From the NCBI GenBank assembly GCA_033557465.1, contig CM066034.1, positions 985,529,637-985,593,636 of the forward strand: DNA of 64,000 bases, read 5' to 3'. A program made the position numbers and the translations under genes. Shown one piece after another: positions 10,207 through 21,279 of the stretch (the first letter of the stretch is position 1; every line of letters begins with the position of its first letter). Origin of the DNA: Ichthyophis bannanicus. Taxonomy: Eukaryota; Chordata; Amphibia; Gymnophiona; Ichthyophiidae. Below the pieces are notes generated by a model. It made no database searches. It worked only from the letters and a program-made list of their open reading frames with translations, and had not been told where the DNA came from.

Positions 10207-10870
10207 TGTGGCAGGTGTAGGCCTGTGATCCACTTTGTTTGATATAAGCAAGCGAGCCTAGCTGGCTTGACCTGTAAATGAAGCTAGTGGAGAGGCCTAT
10301 GGGAATTGCACATCCCCCAATCTGCTCCTGTAGAGCTGGAACATAGCAAGGACATAGCAAGAGTATTGAACTAGCTTAGATAAGCAGAAATGGAAGATGG
10401 AAAAATACAGAAAAATATGTTTAAAAGTCACTGATAAGAAAAGTACATCTGCAAGGGATTTAATTAGGACTGCTGACAGATGAGTTGCAGAGCCCTGCTC
10501 CCCTACACGCACAAATTGGCTCAATGGCCTTGGAAGTATGAAAGTAACAAATTGATGAACTGGCCATTGTAATTGGGACTAGAAGGGGGGTAAGCAGGTG
10601 CTGAGCCCACTGAAAGAACATAATTGGATAATCATATCAGTACCGGGACCAATAGAAGGGGTACGGGAGGTACGGGAGGTTACCGGGACCAATGAAATGT
10701 TTTTCTATACCTAGAATGGAGTAAAAGTCTATAAAAGTTGTTGTATTGCCAGAAAACTTTGCTCAGCCATTTTGAAATTGACTTTGCTTGAGACTTGTGC
10801 ACAAATAAATGATTTGGACCTTCTGAACAGACTCCTGGTATTATTGGTTTGTCTGCGCTCTGCTGCTACA
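10207..10870 (+). mobile_element. Probable solo LTR of an endogenous LTR retroelement
   Basis: Starts TGTGGCAG and ends CTGCTACA (short imperfect inverted repeat with TG...CA ends). It contains in order a CCAAT-like element (GGACCAATGAAA, about 10687), a TATA box (TATAAAAG, 10730-10737) and a poly(A) signal (AATAAA, 10804-10809), the U3-R-U5 order of an LTR. A near duplicate 'taccgggaccaat' occurs twice in the U3. No adjoining coding region or primer-binding site is present, and I found no flanking duplication, so solo-LTR status is inferred. Confidence 0.55.
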
Positions 10871-10904
10871 TATCGCTTCGGAGGAGGGAGGGACCAGACC
10901 TGCT

Positions 10905-11030
10905 TAAAGTGCTGGGAAAAGGCTTGGGGAGCGCATTTCGGCTGCCTGCTATTGTCCTGCCTGTGGCAGCAGGGGAACAGCAGACAGCCGAAATGCGCCC
11001 CCCAAGTCTTTCCGCCCTGTGTGGCTGCAC
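10905..11030. repeat. GC-rich palindrome of composite element C
   Basis: Left arm (GGCTTGGGGAGCGCATTTCGGCTG... from about 10920) pairs with the right arm (CAGCCGAAATGCGCCCCCC...AAG to about 11015) around a central GCCTGTGGCAGC segment; arms of about 45 bp with some mismatches. It sits upstream of an AT module and minisatellite, the same module order as elements A and D. Confidence 0.75.
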
Positions 11031-11073
11031 CGCTTGCACAGGGCTAAATACAGTCCCATTTGCACACCAAGGA

Positions 11074-11166
11074 ACTAAAAGACAGCAAGAACCAACAGCA
11101 CAGTTTATAAAACTAAATTATAACTCATTTTTATTTTGTTGTTATAAACTGTGTTATGGTTCTTGC
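11074..11166. repeat. 26-bp-arm hairpin
   Basis: AGCAAGAACCAACAGCACAG at about 11084 is complementary to the segment CTGTGTTATGGTTCTTGCT ending near 11166; the intervening DNA is AT-rich. Located between palindrome 10905-11030 and the AT-rich module. Confidence 0.75.
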
Positions 11167-11169
11167 TTT

Positions 11170-11919
11170 TTCTTTTTCAACATATATTTTGCATCCACAG
11201 TAGGTGCAAAGCAGAACCAGGACATTCACCCACAGAACTCAATATTTAAAAACAAAATCTGATTCTGATCATCTCACTAACAACAACAACCACTATTCTC
11301 CAGTACCAGGCATATTGTGAACTAATACAAAACCCTACAACAAAGAGCAAACCTACCATACCATACCATATCAGCACAAACTTCCAAAACTGACATAAGG
11401 AGCCCATCCAAAAAAAGCGTCACTGTAAATGCTACAGTGGGCACTGGAACATCCATACACCTATTTGAAAAGCTGAACGTCAAATTACTACAGTACAGTA
11501 TACATCTTTATGTACAAACACCATGTTAATAGAACATCTGACCTCAGTCACACACTCAACGACCCTCACCAAGTACAGAATAAGTAACCACAATCTAAAG
11601 TAAACATAAAAATATGTAGACAAAATTTAAATTGAAACCCCAAGAAGCCAGAGTCCACATGCAGTGCAACATCAGATAAATAAGAGATTCAGTTCCCCAA
11701 TACTGTGTAAAATATACAAATAGCACAAAGTCCAATCACTAAAATTAAATAAAATTATTTTTTCTACCTTTGTTGTCTGATCATTTTATTCTCTGATCAT
11801 GCTGGTCCCGATCTGAGGCTTCTGCTTTCCTGTCTTCTCTTAGCTCTCTTTCTGTGGTCTATAGTCCATGGTACATCTGCCATTTCTTATCTCTTCTTTT
11901 GTTTTCTTCACTTCCTTCT
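11170..11919. repeat. AT-rich module of composite element C
   Basis: AT-rich non-coding sequence leading through TATTTTTTCTACCTTTGTTG and pyrimidine-rich DNA (CTTCTCTTAGCTCTC) into the minisatellite. General architecture (AT-rich, TTTTTCTACCTT, then pyrimidine blocks, then minisatellite) parallels 1340-1840 in element A, with only patchy sequence identity. No ORF of note. Confidence 0.5.
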
Positions 11920-12772
11920 ATCAGCCCATTTCCAGTTCCAGTAACCTTCCCCAGTATCAGCCCCCTTTCCAGTCCTTCCCTCTCAGTACCTTCCAATGTC
12001 AATTGCCTTGTATTCCCATGACTACCACTGGTGTCCATTCCCTTCCAGTCCCCCTCCTTCCCCACTGTCCAGCCCCTTCTAGTCCAAATATCATCCCAGA
12101 TATCAGCTCACGTCCACTCTCAGTGCCACCCCCCCAGTCAGCAACCTTCCAGTCACCCTATCCTCTGTCCATCCCCCTTCCAGTGCCATTTGCATATCAG
12201 CTCCCTTCCAGCCTCCTCCCCATTACCCAACTACCTACCACTCCCATCCCCAAGTGTCAGCTCCCTTCCAGTCCCCCTTCAGTACATCCCAGGTGTCAGT
12301 TCCTTTCCAGCCCCCTCCTTCCCCGTGTCAGCTCCCTTCCTGGCCCCTCCTTCCCCTGGCAGACCCTCTCATCCGTCCCTTCTAATCCTATTCTACCATC
12401 CACCTGCATCAGTCCATTTGTAGCCCTAACCCCTAGTTTTCTTCCAGGGCCAGCAGCACTCCCCTCCCCTCCCCTCCCCCATTAGCCCAATTCCAGTCCC
12501 AGCCCATTTCGAGTCCTATCCCCCTTATCAGCCCACTCTAGCCCTAGCCCCCAAATCAGCCCATTTCTAGTCCTAGCTCATTTCCAGTGCTAGCCCCCCA
12601 TCTGCCCATTACCAGTCCTAACCCTCCCCAATAAGTCCATCTTCAGTCCTTGCCCCCCAATCAGCCCATTTCCTGCCCTAGCCCCCCTATTCAGCTCATT
12701 TCTAGGCCTAACCCCACCAATCAGCCCATTACCAGTCCTAGTCTCCCTCATGATCAGCCCATTTCCAGTTCT
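11920..12772. repeat. Minisatellite, left part (split by L1-B)
   Basis: Degenerate units containing CCCTTCCAGTCC, then CAGCCCATTTCCAGTCCTAGCCCCC; the unit changes along the array. The array stops at 12772 in the L1-B insertion and resumes at 19166 in the same orientation, so it was one array before the L1 arrived. Confidence 0.85.
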
Positions 12773-13218
12773 TTTTTTTTAATTTAACTTTTTATTAACA
12801 ACAATTCCAGTACAAACATATAAACCAACTGGGTAACCAAACTGGGTATCAGTGTACACACATAGCATCACAAAAAAACAAACAAAAAAAAACCTATCCA
12901 TTTATACATCCATTTATACATTTATACCAGCTTTCTACCCCGCAAGCCCCGCAATGCCCCAGACATCCGCCACCCTCCCTATCCCAGCAAGGTCCTTGCG
13001 TATCTGGGATACCCTTCCCCCTCCCAAGAAAGCAGGGTGCTGGTCTAGCATCATATGCCATACCAATACTTCTGCCCTTCGTTCCCACTGTGGAATTGTA
13101 TTTTATTAAAGAGAACCCCCCATATTCCCCCCCCCTCCACCACCCTCCGTTCCCCCCCCCTAACTTCCCCCCAACCCCCCCATTTCCCCCCCCCCGCCCC
13201 CCCTTCCTCCCCATTCAA
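12773..13218 (-). other. L1-B 3' UTR and A-tail
   Basis: The minus strand reads from the ORF2 stop at 13219 through G-rich DNA (the C runs at 13118-13202), then an A-rich segment, and ends in poly(A) at 12780-12772. A G-rich tract in the 3' UTR is a known feature of mammalian L1s. No gene. Confidence 0.7.
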
Positions 13219-14154
13219 TCACTGGGTGTCGTTCCGTAGGTAGCTCAATACCTTATCCCACTGCTGCTCAAATCTATCCACTCGTTGCCTACGCGCTGCT
13301 GTCAATTTTTCCATCAAATACACTTGTCGCAGGCGCTCCACACACTGCCCCACCTGTGGTGCGTCCCGCTGCCGCCAGCGGTAGGCCAGCTCACAGCGGG
13401 CCGCACTCAGGCACGCCATAACTTGCCTCTTGTCTTGGGTAGGCCCCCCTTCGCTCCACCACCCCATTAAAAACCCACTAGGATCAAGCGGCACTTCTCG
13501 CCCCACCACCTCCCTTATCCAATCCCTGATCGCCCCCCAAAATTGCTGTATCAGCGGACACTTCCACCAGATATGGAAGAACGTGCCCTCCTCCCCGCAT
13601 TCCCTCCAGCACATTTTGAACACCCTGGGGAACATCTTATGCAGACGAGCAGGCGTATAATACCACCACATCACCACCTTACACCAATTCTCCCTGATAG
13701 CTATGGACAAGGGCAGAAGCCTCATCTGGTCGAACACATTCTTCCATTGCCCCTCCTCCAGTTCCTTGCCCAAGTCCCTCTCCCACTCCCGCATATATCT
13801 ATGCTTCCCCCCCGTGGGCCCCTGGATAGCCCTATACAGCACTGAAATGAGCCCCGGGGATGTCCGCTTCCCGTACCAAACCACCTCTAGCAGGGTATAA
13901 TCCCGTATCAGCCCCTCCTTCCCTAGTGTCCTCCGGAGGAAGGATATCACTTGCCCATAATAAAAGCGGTCCCCGTCTCGCAGTCCATATAACTCTTGCA
14001 ACGTCTCAAAGGGGACCCACTCACCCCCATTGATAAACTGGTAGAAGCACTTCAATCCCCCGGATGCCCACCGCCGATAGCCCCCCCCCCCCCCCCATCT
14101 CTCCCCGGGCCAAATTCCGCCGTATGGCATAGTTCCCGCATCAGCGAGAAGCAC
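13219..14154 (-). pseudogene. L1-B ORF2 C-terminal domain (frameshifted)
   Basis: 311-codon frame ending at the ORF2 stop. It contains WWYYTPARLHKMFPRVFKMCWRECGEEGTFFHIWWKCPLIQQFW, the L1 C-terminal Cys motif (C-x3-C...H-x4-C) thought to bind RNA. It is separated from the RT frame (14353-16335) by frame changes in C-rich DNA at 14082-14093 and 14287-14297. Confidence 0.85.
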
Positions 14155-14352
14155 TTACCCCCTCCCTCCCCTGCTCCCCTTCGAATCTTGTCCCATTCCC
14201 CTAGCACATGACTCACATATGGGTGGGCCTGCACCCCCGCCCCCCTTTCCCCCCTCCCCATCCATGGGAGCCCCGCCAGGGACCGCCCCCCCCCCCACTG
14301 GCCTTCTCTAGCTCCACATAAGTCTTCCCTTCCCCCCCTCCCCGCCAATCCA

Positions 14353-16335
14353 TCACATGACGAGCCTGAGCGGCCCAGTAGTAGGCCTGCATGTTGGGCA
14401 CCCCCAGCCCCCCTCTTCCCGCCTCCGATATAGCACCTCCCGCGCTATCCTGGGCGGGCGCCGTCGCCAAATATATTGATTCACCTGCCGCTGTAGGCGC
14501 CGCATGTATGGTCCTGGAATGGCCACCGGCAACGCCTGTAAGTAATATAACACTCGTGGAAGAATATTCATTTTTACCGATGCTATCCTACCCAACCAGG
14601 AAACTTCCTGACCCACCCACCGCTGCAAATCCCTCTCTATCTCTGTCCATAGCTTACTATAATTAGCCTCATACATCCCACTGGGCTGAGGAGTGATGTT
14701 AACCCCCAAATATCGGATGGCTCTCTCTTTCCATTTAAATGGGTAGTCCTGCTGCAATCTTGTCAGCCTTCCCGGGGACATATTAAGGTTCAGGGCCTCT
14801 GTTTTGTCTGGGTTCATCTTGAATCCCGATACCGCCCCATACCTCCCTAGTTGCCTGAGGATCTCTGGTAGGGACTCTTCAGGCTGCGTCACCACCAGGA
14901 GAACGTCGTCCGCAAATAAAGATATCTTATGATGGCCACTCCCCTTCTGCAGCCCCGTCACCCCCCCATGTCCTCTGATTGCACAAGCCAAAGGTTCAAT
15001 AGCTATAGCAAAAAGGAGAGGAGACATCGGGCAGCCCTGACGGGTCCCCCTTTCCAGCTCCAGGGCCTCAGTATACCGCCCATTAATTTTGACCCGTGCT
15101 TTAGGGCCCCTATACAGCGCTTGTACCCACTGCAGGAACTTGGGTCCTATGCCCATCTGCTGCATTGTTTGAAATAGAAAGCCCCAATCTACCCTATCGA
15201 ACGCTTTCTCAGCGTCTATAGACAGCAGCATGGCCTCTATCCCTTGCTCTTGCGCCCCCCAGACTGCCTCCAGCACCCTCTTAATATTATCCGATGCTTG
15301 CCGCCCCATGATAAAGCCGGTTTGGTCAAGCCCTATCAACCCTGGCATCTTGGGAGCCAACCGATTGGCCAACACTTTGGCAATAATTTTGACATCCACA
15401 TTGATGAGGGATATAGGCCTATAAGACCCGCACTGCCACGGGTCCCTGCCCCCCTTGGGCAACACCGTTATCCCCGCGGTAAGCATCTCTGCCGAAAGGT
15501 GCCCACCTTCCTGCTGTACCCCATTCGCCACCCGGACCAACCTATCCAAGAGTTCCTCACGGAAAACTTTATAGAAGGCCCCCGTCAGGCCATCCAAACC
15601 CGGGGCCTTTCCAGCCGGCAGCGCTCGCAAGGCCAGCGCCACCTCCTCCCTGGTAATATCCGCCTCCAAGTCCTGCACTTCCCCTTCCCCCAAGCGCTGC
15701 AGCTCAATACCCTGCAAATAATCCTCTCTCGCCCCCAATAGCTCGCCCCCCGGTTTCTTATATAAATCCCGATAGAATTGGCAGAAACGCTCCCCGATTT
15801 GCTTCTCCGACCTCAACAGCTCCCCATTATCGCCCACCAACCCCACTATAGTAGACTGGGCCTCCCTCTTCCGTAGTTTATTAGCTAACAATTTCCCTGC
15901 TCTAGCCCCCCATTCATAGTAACACTGCTTCAACCTTGTCAACTGGAACCCAATCTCCTCCACCTGTAATTTATTCAGCTCCAGCCTCAGCTGATTGAGG
16001 CGCTGAAGGTCCCGCTTGTTCCCCCGGCCTTGGTATCTCTCCGCCATCTGCTTAATCTCTATTTGCAAGGCCTCCTCCTTAGCCAACCTCTGCTTCTTAA
16101 ATCGGGAGGACCACATCACCAGCCTCCCCCTCACTACCGCCTTCATCCCCTCCCACAGTCCCACCGCCCCCACATCTCCCGTGTCGTTTAAATCCCAATA
16201 CTCCCGCAGGCATCCCTTGACATCTTTCACTACCTCCACTCTCCTTAATAAGCTCTCATTAAGCCTCCAAAAACGTACTCCCCCCCATCGCGAGGGTGCC
16301 CCACATTCACCCATATAGGGGCGTGGTCGGACCAC
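14353..16335 (-). pseudogene. L1-B ORF2 reverse transcriptase domain
   Basis: 660-codon open frame. It includes the inter-domain region after the endonuclease, then RT motifs LPAGKAPGLDGLTGAFYK, ITVLPKGGRDP, SYRPISLINVDVKIIAKVLA, DQTGFIMGRQ, LLSIDAEKAFDRVDW, RGTRQGCPMSPLLFAIAIEPLA and the catalytic SLFADDVLLV. All catalytic residues are present. The thumb-like RYLGVNI and IWRRRPPRIA follow. It would be part of a roughly 1250-residue ORF2 if the neighbouring frame breaks were absent. Target-primed reverse transcription is the family function. Confidence 0.92.
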
Positions 16336-17024
16336 GTAATGTTCCCTATCATCGCCTCCTGGATCCTAGGGCCCCACCCAACCGGCATCAGAAGATAATC
16401 GATCCGACTATAGCTAGCGTGGGGGGCAGAGTAGAAAGTGTAATCCCTGCTCCCCTCATGCAATTGCCTCCATACATCACTCAGCTGATAGGAGTCCATA
16501 ATGCTCTTCAGGATCTTGCGCACATTATTCTTCCCATCTCCCCCCCCCCCCCCCCGTTTGGCGATCCCATCTGGGGTGTATAGCCAAATTAAAGTCACCC
16601 CCCAGTATGAGCCTTCCCTGTACATGCCTAGCTAGTAAAGATTGCACCCCTCTCCAGAAACGCACCTGCTGCTCATTCGGGGCATAGATATTAACCAGTG
16701 TGACCTACTCGCCCTGCCAGTCCCCACCCAGGAGTAGCACCCGACCCTCCTCATCCCTTTCCACCCTACCCACCCAGAAAGTGCTATCCCTACGAATCAG
16801 TATCACCAACCCCCCCCCTTCTTGCTCGCCTCCATCCCCCTCATTCCTCCAAAGTACTGATGTGGATATCGTGCATTCCGCAGCAGCCCCTCATTCTTCC
16901 TCCGCAAGTGGGTCTCTTGAATCATCACTACTTCCCAATCCAGCCGGGTGGCCTCCCGGTACAGCTGCTGCCGCTTCTGAGGGTTATTGAGCCCTTTGGC
17001 ATTAAGAGATCCTATCCTCCCCAT
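16245..17024 (-). pseudogene. L1-B ORF2 N-terminal endonuclease (broken)
   Basis: Starts at a Met near 17024 (MGRIGSLNAKGLNNPQKR...) with VVMIQETHLR. After a frame change it continues through VNIYAPNEQQ, LILGGDFNL (about 16600) and, in the frame 16245-16625, SRIDYLLMP and TWSDHAPIWV. A stop (TAG) lies in the VNIYAPN block near 16706, and frame changes fall near 16800 and in the C12 run at about 16544-16555. Apurinic-type endonuclease of the L1 clade. Confidence 0.85.
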
Positions 17025-17973
17025 AATAACCTATCCTTCACCCCACACCCTCCCTGTCCATGACCAACACACCCCCGTTGCTAATGTCCCCCCCCCGCTT
17101 CTCCCCCTCCCCTCCCACCCCCCTCCCCCCTCCCCCACCCACCCCAGCTCCCCCCCTGCATTACCGCTCCCTCCGGAGTCTCCCGAACCTCCCAGTGGCA
17201 CTCCCCGGGCGCTTCCCCTTCCCCCCTTATCCCCCTTACCCCTTTCCAACCCCACTGCCCACCCTGAGTCCCCCACATATCCCCCTCTACTGCGTCCCGC
17301 CCGCCTTCCTCCCCTACCCGGTCCCCTTCCCTCCATTCCCTCCATCCCCCTCCGCCCCTCCCCCTTGCACTCACCCTGCAGGCAACTCCCCCTCTTCCCC
17401 CCCTTGCCCCCCCCCGCCCTCCATATATATCAGATAAACAATAAGAGTAATAACATTGATACCATCCCTCCACATCCCACAGTTGCTAAATATACAATAG
17501 GTGACCCTGAGTAGACCTGGACATTACCACCATGCCAGTCCAAGGTAGCCCTCCAACGTCCTCCCGGCAAAGCCGGGTCCATCAGGGCTAAGCTCTGTCC
17601 GCTGCAGGGGACCGGGTACTCGAAAAGAGAATGGGAGGTATGAAAAGGATACTCTCTAACCATTGTCCTCTGGAATGCAGCCAACATCAGTTGCAAGTTA
17701 GCCTGGAGGTTCCCCTCCGGTATTACTCTGTCATGTTCGGGCGGGTTGAAATACAAACAGTTCACAAACACCAAGTGCCCAACTGCACCAACTTCAAGTG
17801 CTTCTTAACTTCCCTTCTCAGCCAGCTTTCTTTGTAACTGACCCCCGGTCTAATGACCTTAAAGACTATGGGATTAAGCACCAGTACCCCCTGGTATTGG
17901 CCTCTACAAGGTAGGCCCCAGGGAGAAACAGCACATGTCCTGAGGAGAGAACCCCCCCCAAAGTCAAAATGGC
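17025..17973 (-). other. L1-B inter-ORF spacer, extremely C-rich on the plus strand
   Basis: About 950 bp between ORF1 and ORF2. 17085-17420 is almost purely C/T on the plus strand (CCCCCTCCC-type), hence G/A on the L1 sense strand. The open frames crossing it are low-complexity artefacts. The spacer is long for an L1. Confidence 0.6.
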
Positions 17974-19024
17974 TCAGTCACCAGTTTCCTCTGCCGCCAG
18001 CCCCCGCTCCTTGCCTCCAGAGAGCCTAGTTAGCCTCCGGCTCTTGCTCTTGCTGCCCACTCTCTGCCACTTCGTCCCAGCATTCCGCTCAGGGGGACGC
18101 TGATCTTTAGGTGGGCTTCGCAGTTGTGCCTCCGGGATGTTTGCTACTCCCAAGTCCCTGAGGATCTGCCAGGCTCCCTCAGCACTCTGGATGCGACGGG
18201 TGTTGCCTTTTACAGTCACCAACAGGCCAAACGGGTAGAGCCATTTATAGCGCCATCCTTCTCTGCGCAACACCGATGTGACCCCTCTCAACTCCCACCG
18301 CCGTTGCAGCGTGCCTGCAGAAAGGTCATGATACAGCTCAATTTTTGCCCCTTCCCAGCTATACGGGCCAAGCTTCCGTGCCGCAGTGAGGAGCTGTTCC
18401 TTCAGTTTATAGGAGCTCATGCACGCTATCACATCCCGGGGCTTGTTCTCTTTCGGGGGGCCCAGACTCCGATGAGCCCTCTCCATTAGCAGCTGCTTTC
18501 CCGCCCATTCCCCTTCGGGATCTGCGTAAAATGGCAGCAAACAACCTCGCCAGCGTCGCCTCGCAATCCTGGAAACGCTGCTCCTCCGGGAGGCCCCGCA
18601 CCCGTACATTGCTCCGTCTCGAGCGGTCTTCGAGGTCCTCCGTTTTGGCTTTGAGCACCTCCTGGGCTTGCCGCAACTCCGCCCAACCGCTCCGCAAATC
18701 ATTCACCATCTCCTCCTGGTGATCCAATCGCTCCTCCGAGGCCTCCACTCGAGCCCCAAGCTCCTTCACATCCTGCGTTAGCGTGGCTAGCGTCTCTCTC
18801 AAATCCCTCTTGAAGGAGCCCATCTCAGCCTTCCACTCTTCTTTAAAGGCCATATGCCACTCTTTCAGGCTCTCCAGCGAATATGGTCCCCCATCGGAGT
18901 CCCCGTCCGAGTCGGGCCTCTCCACTTCCACACCCGCCATGCTGTCGGCCTGGTCTTTCTCTTCCCTCCCCTCCTCCGCCGCATATGAGGAGCGGAACCC
19001 GGGCAGCCTCTGTTTCACCGACAT
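17974..19024 (-). pseudogene. L1-B ORF1 (RNA-binding protein), one frameshift
   Basis: Two overlapping minus-strand frames. 19024-18407 starts MSVKQRLPGFRSSY and has an acidic N-terminus, a coiled coil (about residues 55-125, heptads in LATLTQDVKELGARVEASEERLDHQEEMVNDL) and the RRM start LEDRSRRSNVRVRGLPE. 18702-17974 carries the C-terminal domain: ERAHRSLGPP, PRDVIACMSSYKLKEQLL, LYHDLSAGTLQRR and a basic tail. The join lies around 18480-18520. Matches trimeric L1 ORF1p organisation: coiled coil, RRM, CTD. Confidence 0.85.
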
Positions 19025-19165
19025 CCTCTCCGGTATCGGGGATATTAGGATCGACCGACGTGCTCTGGAAATGGGATAAGGGTTGCTCTTATTTTAGCGA
19101 AATTTCACCAGTGCCCCGGAGCTCCCTCAGAGAGCAGCCACCATGCTCCCTGACGTCACCGGAAG
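19025..19165 (-). promoter_or_regulatory. L1-B 5' UTR with CRE-like and ETS-like sites
   Basis: The extreme 5' end on the minus strand reads CTTCCGGTGACGTCAGGGAG, combining an ETS-type CTTCCGG core and a CRE palindrome TGACGTCA within the first 20 bp. The rest is 120 bp of unremarkable sequence up to the ORF1 Met. Such sites are common in vertebrate Pol II promoters; an internal promoter function is inferred. Confidence 0.6.
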
Positions 19166-19735
19166 TCAGCCCATTTCCAGTTCTAACCCCCCATCAGCCC
19201 ATTTCCAGTTCTAACACCCCTCCCGATCAGCATATTTCCATTCTTAACCCCCATCAGCTCATTTCCACTTCTAACCCCCATCTGCAAATTTCCAGTTCTA
19301 ACCCCCCTCCCGATCAGCCTATTTCCATTCTTAACCCCCCATCAGTCCATTTCCAGTTCTAACTCCCCATCAGCCCATTTTCAGTCCTAGCCCCTCCTCC
19401 CGATCAGCCCATTTACAGTTCTAATCCCCCATCTGCCAATTTCCAGTTCTAACCACCTCCCGAGCATCCTATGTCCATTCTTAACCCCCCATCAGTCGAT
19501 TTCCAGTTCTAACCCCCCATCAGCCCATTTCCAGTCCTAGCCCCCCCCCCCTCCCGATCAGCCCATTTCCAGTTCTAACCCCCTATCAGTTCATTTCCAG
19601 TCCTAGCTCCCCATAGCCCATTACCAGTCCTAACCCCCCATCAGCCTACTTCCAGTCCTAACTGCCCCATCAGCCCATTTCCAGTCCTAGCCCCCCACCA
19701 TAGCCCATTACCAGTCCTAACCCCCCCCCCCCATC
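19166..19735. repeat. Minisatellite, right part (split by L1-B)
   Basis: Units of roughly 25-30 bp, 'catcagcccatttccagttctaacccccc', with occasional 'tcccgatcagc' variants. Continues the array interrupted at 12772. Unit sequence matches the complement of the array at 58030-58990. Confidence 0.88.
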
Positions 19736-20342
19736 CTCTCCTCTTTGATTCATACTTGTCGCGACTGCATGTTGGGTTCGGGATGGGGCAAATCGCGCTT
19801 TCAGGAGGCTACTTCCTGTCAAATCCAGCCCATTGTCTACCGATGGTAACAAAAATAGTACAGGTGCAGGGCCTTTCTGATATAAGCATGCGCTTGCTTC
19901 TAAGCCCCTGCCAACCCACCTTGCCCTGCCTCTTCTGATCAACAAGTATGTGTCAGAGAAGGGGGGACAGGGAAGGCTAGCAGGATCTTAGAGGGATTTG
20001 GAGGTGTCTCTAAGATCCTGCTGGTCTTCCTTGTCCCACCTCCTCTGCACGTATCAGAGGAGGGACAGGAAGGGCTGGCCGTTAGGATCTAAGAGGCAGG
20101 CGCGCACTTCTATCACAAAGGTCCTGTGCCTGTATTTTCTTTTATTACTGGTGCTAGACAACGGGCTGAATTTGACAGGCGGTGGCCTTCCGAAAGCACA
20201 ATTTACCCTGTCCCTAACCCAACATGGGGCCACAACCCACAGTTTGGGAAATGCTGGCCTATAGGGACCAGTTCAGCAAACGTAGAAAATTCTAGTAACA
20301 GGTTCATGTGAACCAGTGCAAACTGGCTGAATCCCACCACTG
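19736..20342. mobile_element. hAT-like terminal region of composite element C, with palindrome
   Basis: The right end CTGAATCCCACCACTG (to 20342) is the complement of CAGTGGTGGGATTCAG, a start typical of a vertebrate hAT group; CACAGTTTGGGAAATGCTGG precedes it. Inside, 19950-20060 forms a palindrome (AGGATCTTAGAGGG / CTCTAAGATCCTGCT and the surrounding GGGACAGGGAAGG / CCTTGTCCCACC blocks, arms about 45 bp). The opposite TIR was not found; the 8 bp outside (CTTATACC) would be the expected duplication. Confidence 0.6.
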
Positions 20343-21270
20343 CTTATACCCCTTTGAAGTTTGATGTTTGGTGATAATGGCTTTTCTGATTATCTCAGGC
20401 AGCTCTGTTGTCTTCACCATTGTGAAAATGCAGATTCTCAGTCTTGAAGGGCTACCAAAATGGACTGCTACAACTGGAAAAATATCTGCACCTGTAAGTA
20501 TTTATCTTCTGGAATATACTCTAAATCTTGGGAAAAAGGGAATTATTTCGGTTAAAGCTGTTAAATTTGTGTATTTTAGAATTCAGTGTTTATGCTGAGT
20601 CAGCCAGGTCTTAGTACCACCAGAGAGAAAGTAAGTAGTCTCTGAACAGAAAGAAATTTGTTTCTAGAGAGCTTTTCATTTAAATCAAATCAGAGTATAG
20701 CTTAGCATACAGGAAAAATAAATAGTTTCTGAGTAGAAAGAAAGAAATGTGTTTCTAGTGACCTTTATAAAGAGGCCTTCCAGTTAGGAGTCAAAAGATC
20801 TGTGTTGTCTTAAATAGGTGTTAAAGCCAAGTGACAGATCAAAGGGGCAATTTGAAAGGCCCCCTCTGTTAAATCAGGGGCTGTGTGAATCACCCAGGAA
20901 ATTGGTAAGACATTACATTAGACGTACAGGTCAAGGCACTGTGTAGTAAGCCAGCTTTTATTAAGACTTCTTTCCCTCCCACCCAACCCGACTGCCACCC
21001 ACCCCAGGGATAATCTTAGCTTTATAGGCTCCTATACCTATTAAAAGAAAGAAAATGCCATATTCACTTTCAGGTGAAGCTGGTTATTCTCATCAGGAAT
21101 AGATTAATTAATGACCTGAGATTAATTAATTTCAAGGTGAACAAAGTCCATTAAAAGTATTAGGTATAGTTGTATTGGTATAAATATCTCCTGCAAACTT
21201 AAGTAAATAAACAAATTAAAATGTCTAAACAAAACCTTTAAACTAAGATGCAGACAGCAGTCCAGCAGTG
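20343..21270. other. No recognisable gene; possible CR1 5' region
   Basis: 20600-20780 contains two related blocks (GTAGTCTCTGAACAGAAAGAAATTTGTTTCTAG and ATAGTTTCTGAGTAGAAAGAAAGAAATGTGTTTCTAG), an imperfect direct duplication about 110 bp apart. The remainder has no motif I can name. The 3' part may be the 5' UTR of the CR1 that follows. Confidence 0.4.
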
Positions 21271-21279
21271 AGATGGGGT

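Larger units (their letters stand above)
12772..19165 (-). mobile_element. L1-clade LINE copy B, nearly full length (6.4 kb)
   Basis: Complete L1 architecture on the minus strand: 5' UTR (19165-19025), ORF1 (19024-17974), C-rich spacer (17973-17025), ORF2 with endonuclease, RT and C-terminal Cys motif (17024-13219), 3' UTR and A-tail (to 12772). It is flanked by a 19-bp target duplication TCAGCCCATTTCCAGTTCT (12754-12772 and 19166-19184) derived from the minisatellite unit; because the target is repetitive the exact length is uncertain. Only a handful of stops and frameshifts break the ORFs, so this is the youngest-looking LINE in the window. Confidence 0.9.

Noticed and set aside
11868..12485. 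205-codon Ser/Pro-rich frame resembling an extensin-like protein
   Set aside because: Low-complexity translation of the CCCTTCCAGTCC minisatellite; other frames are equally open.
16987..17514. Pro-rich 175-codon frame
   Set aside because: Antisense of the G/A-rich inter-ORF spacer of L1-B.
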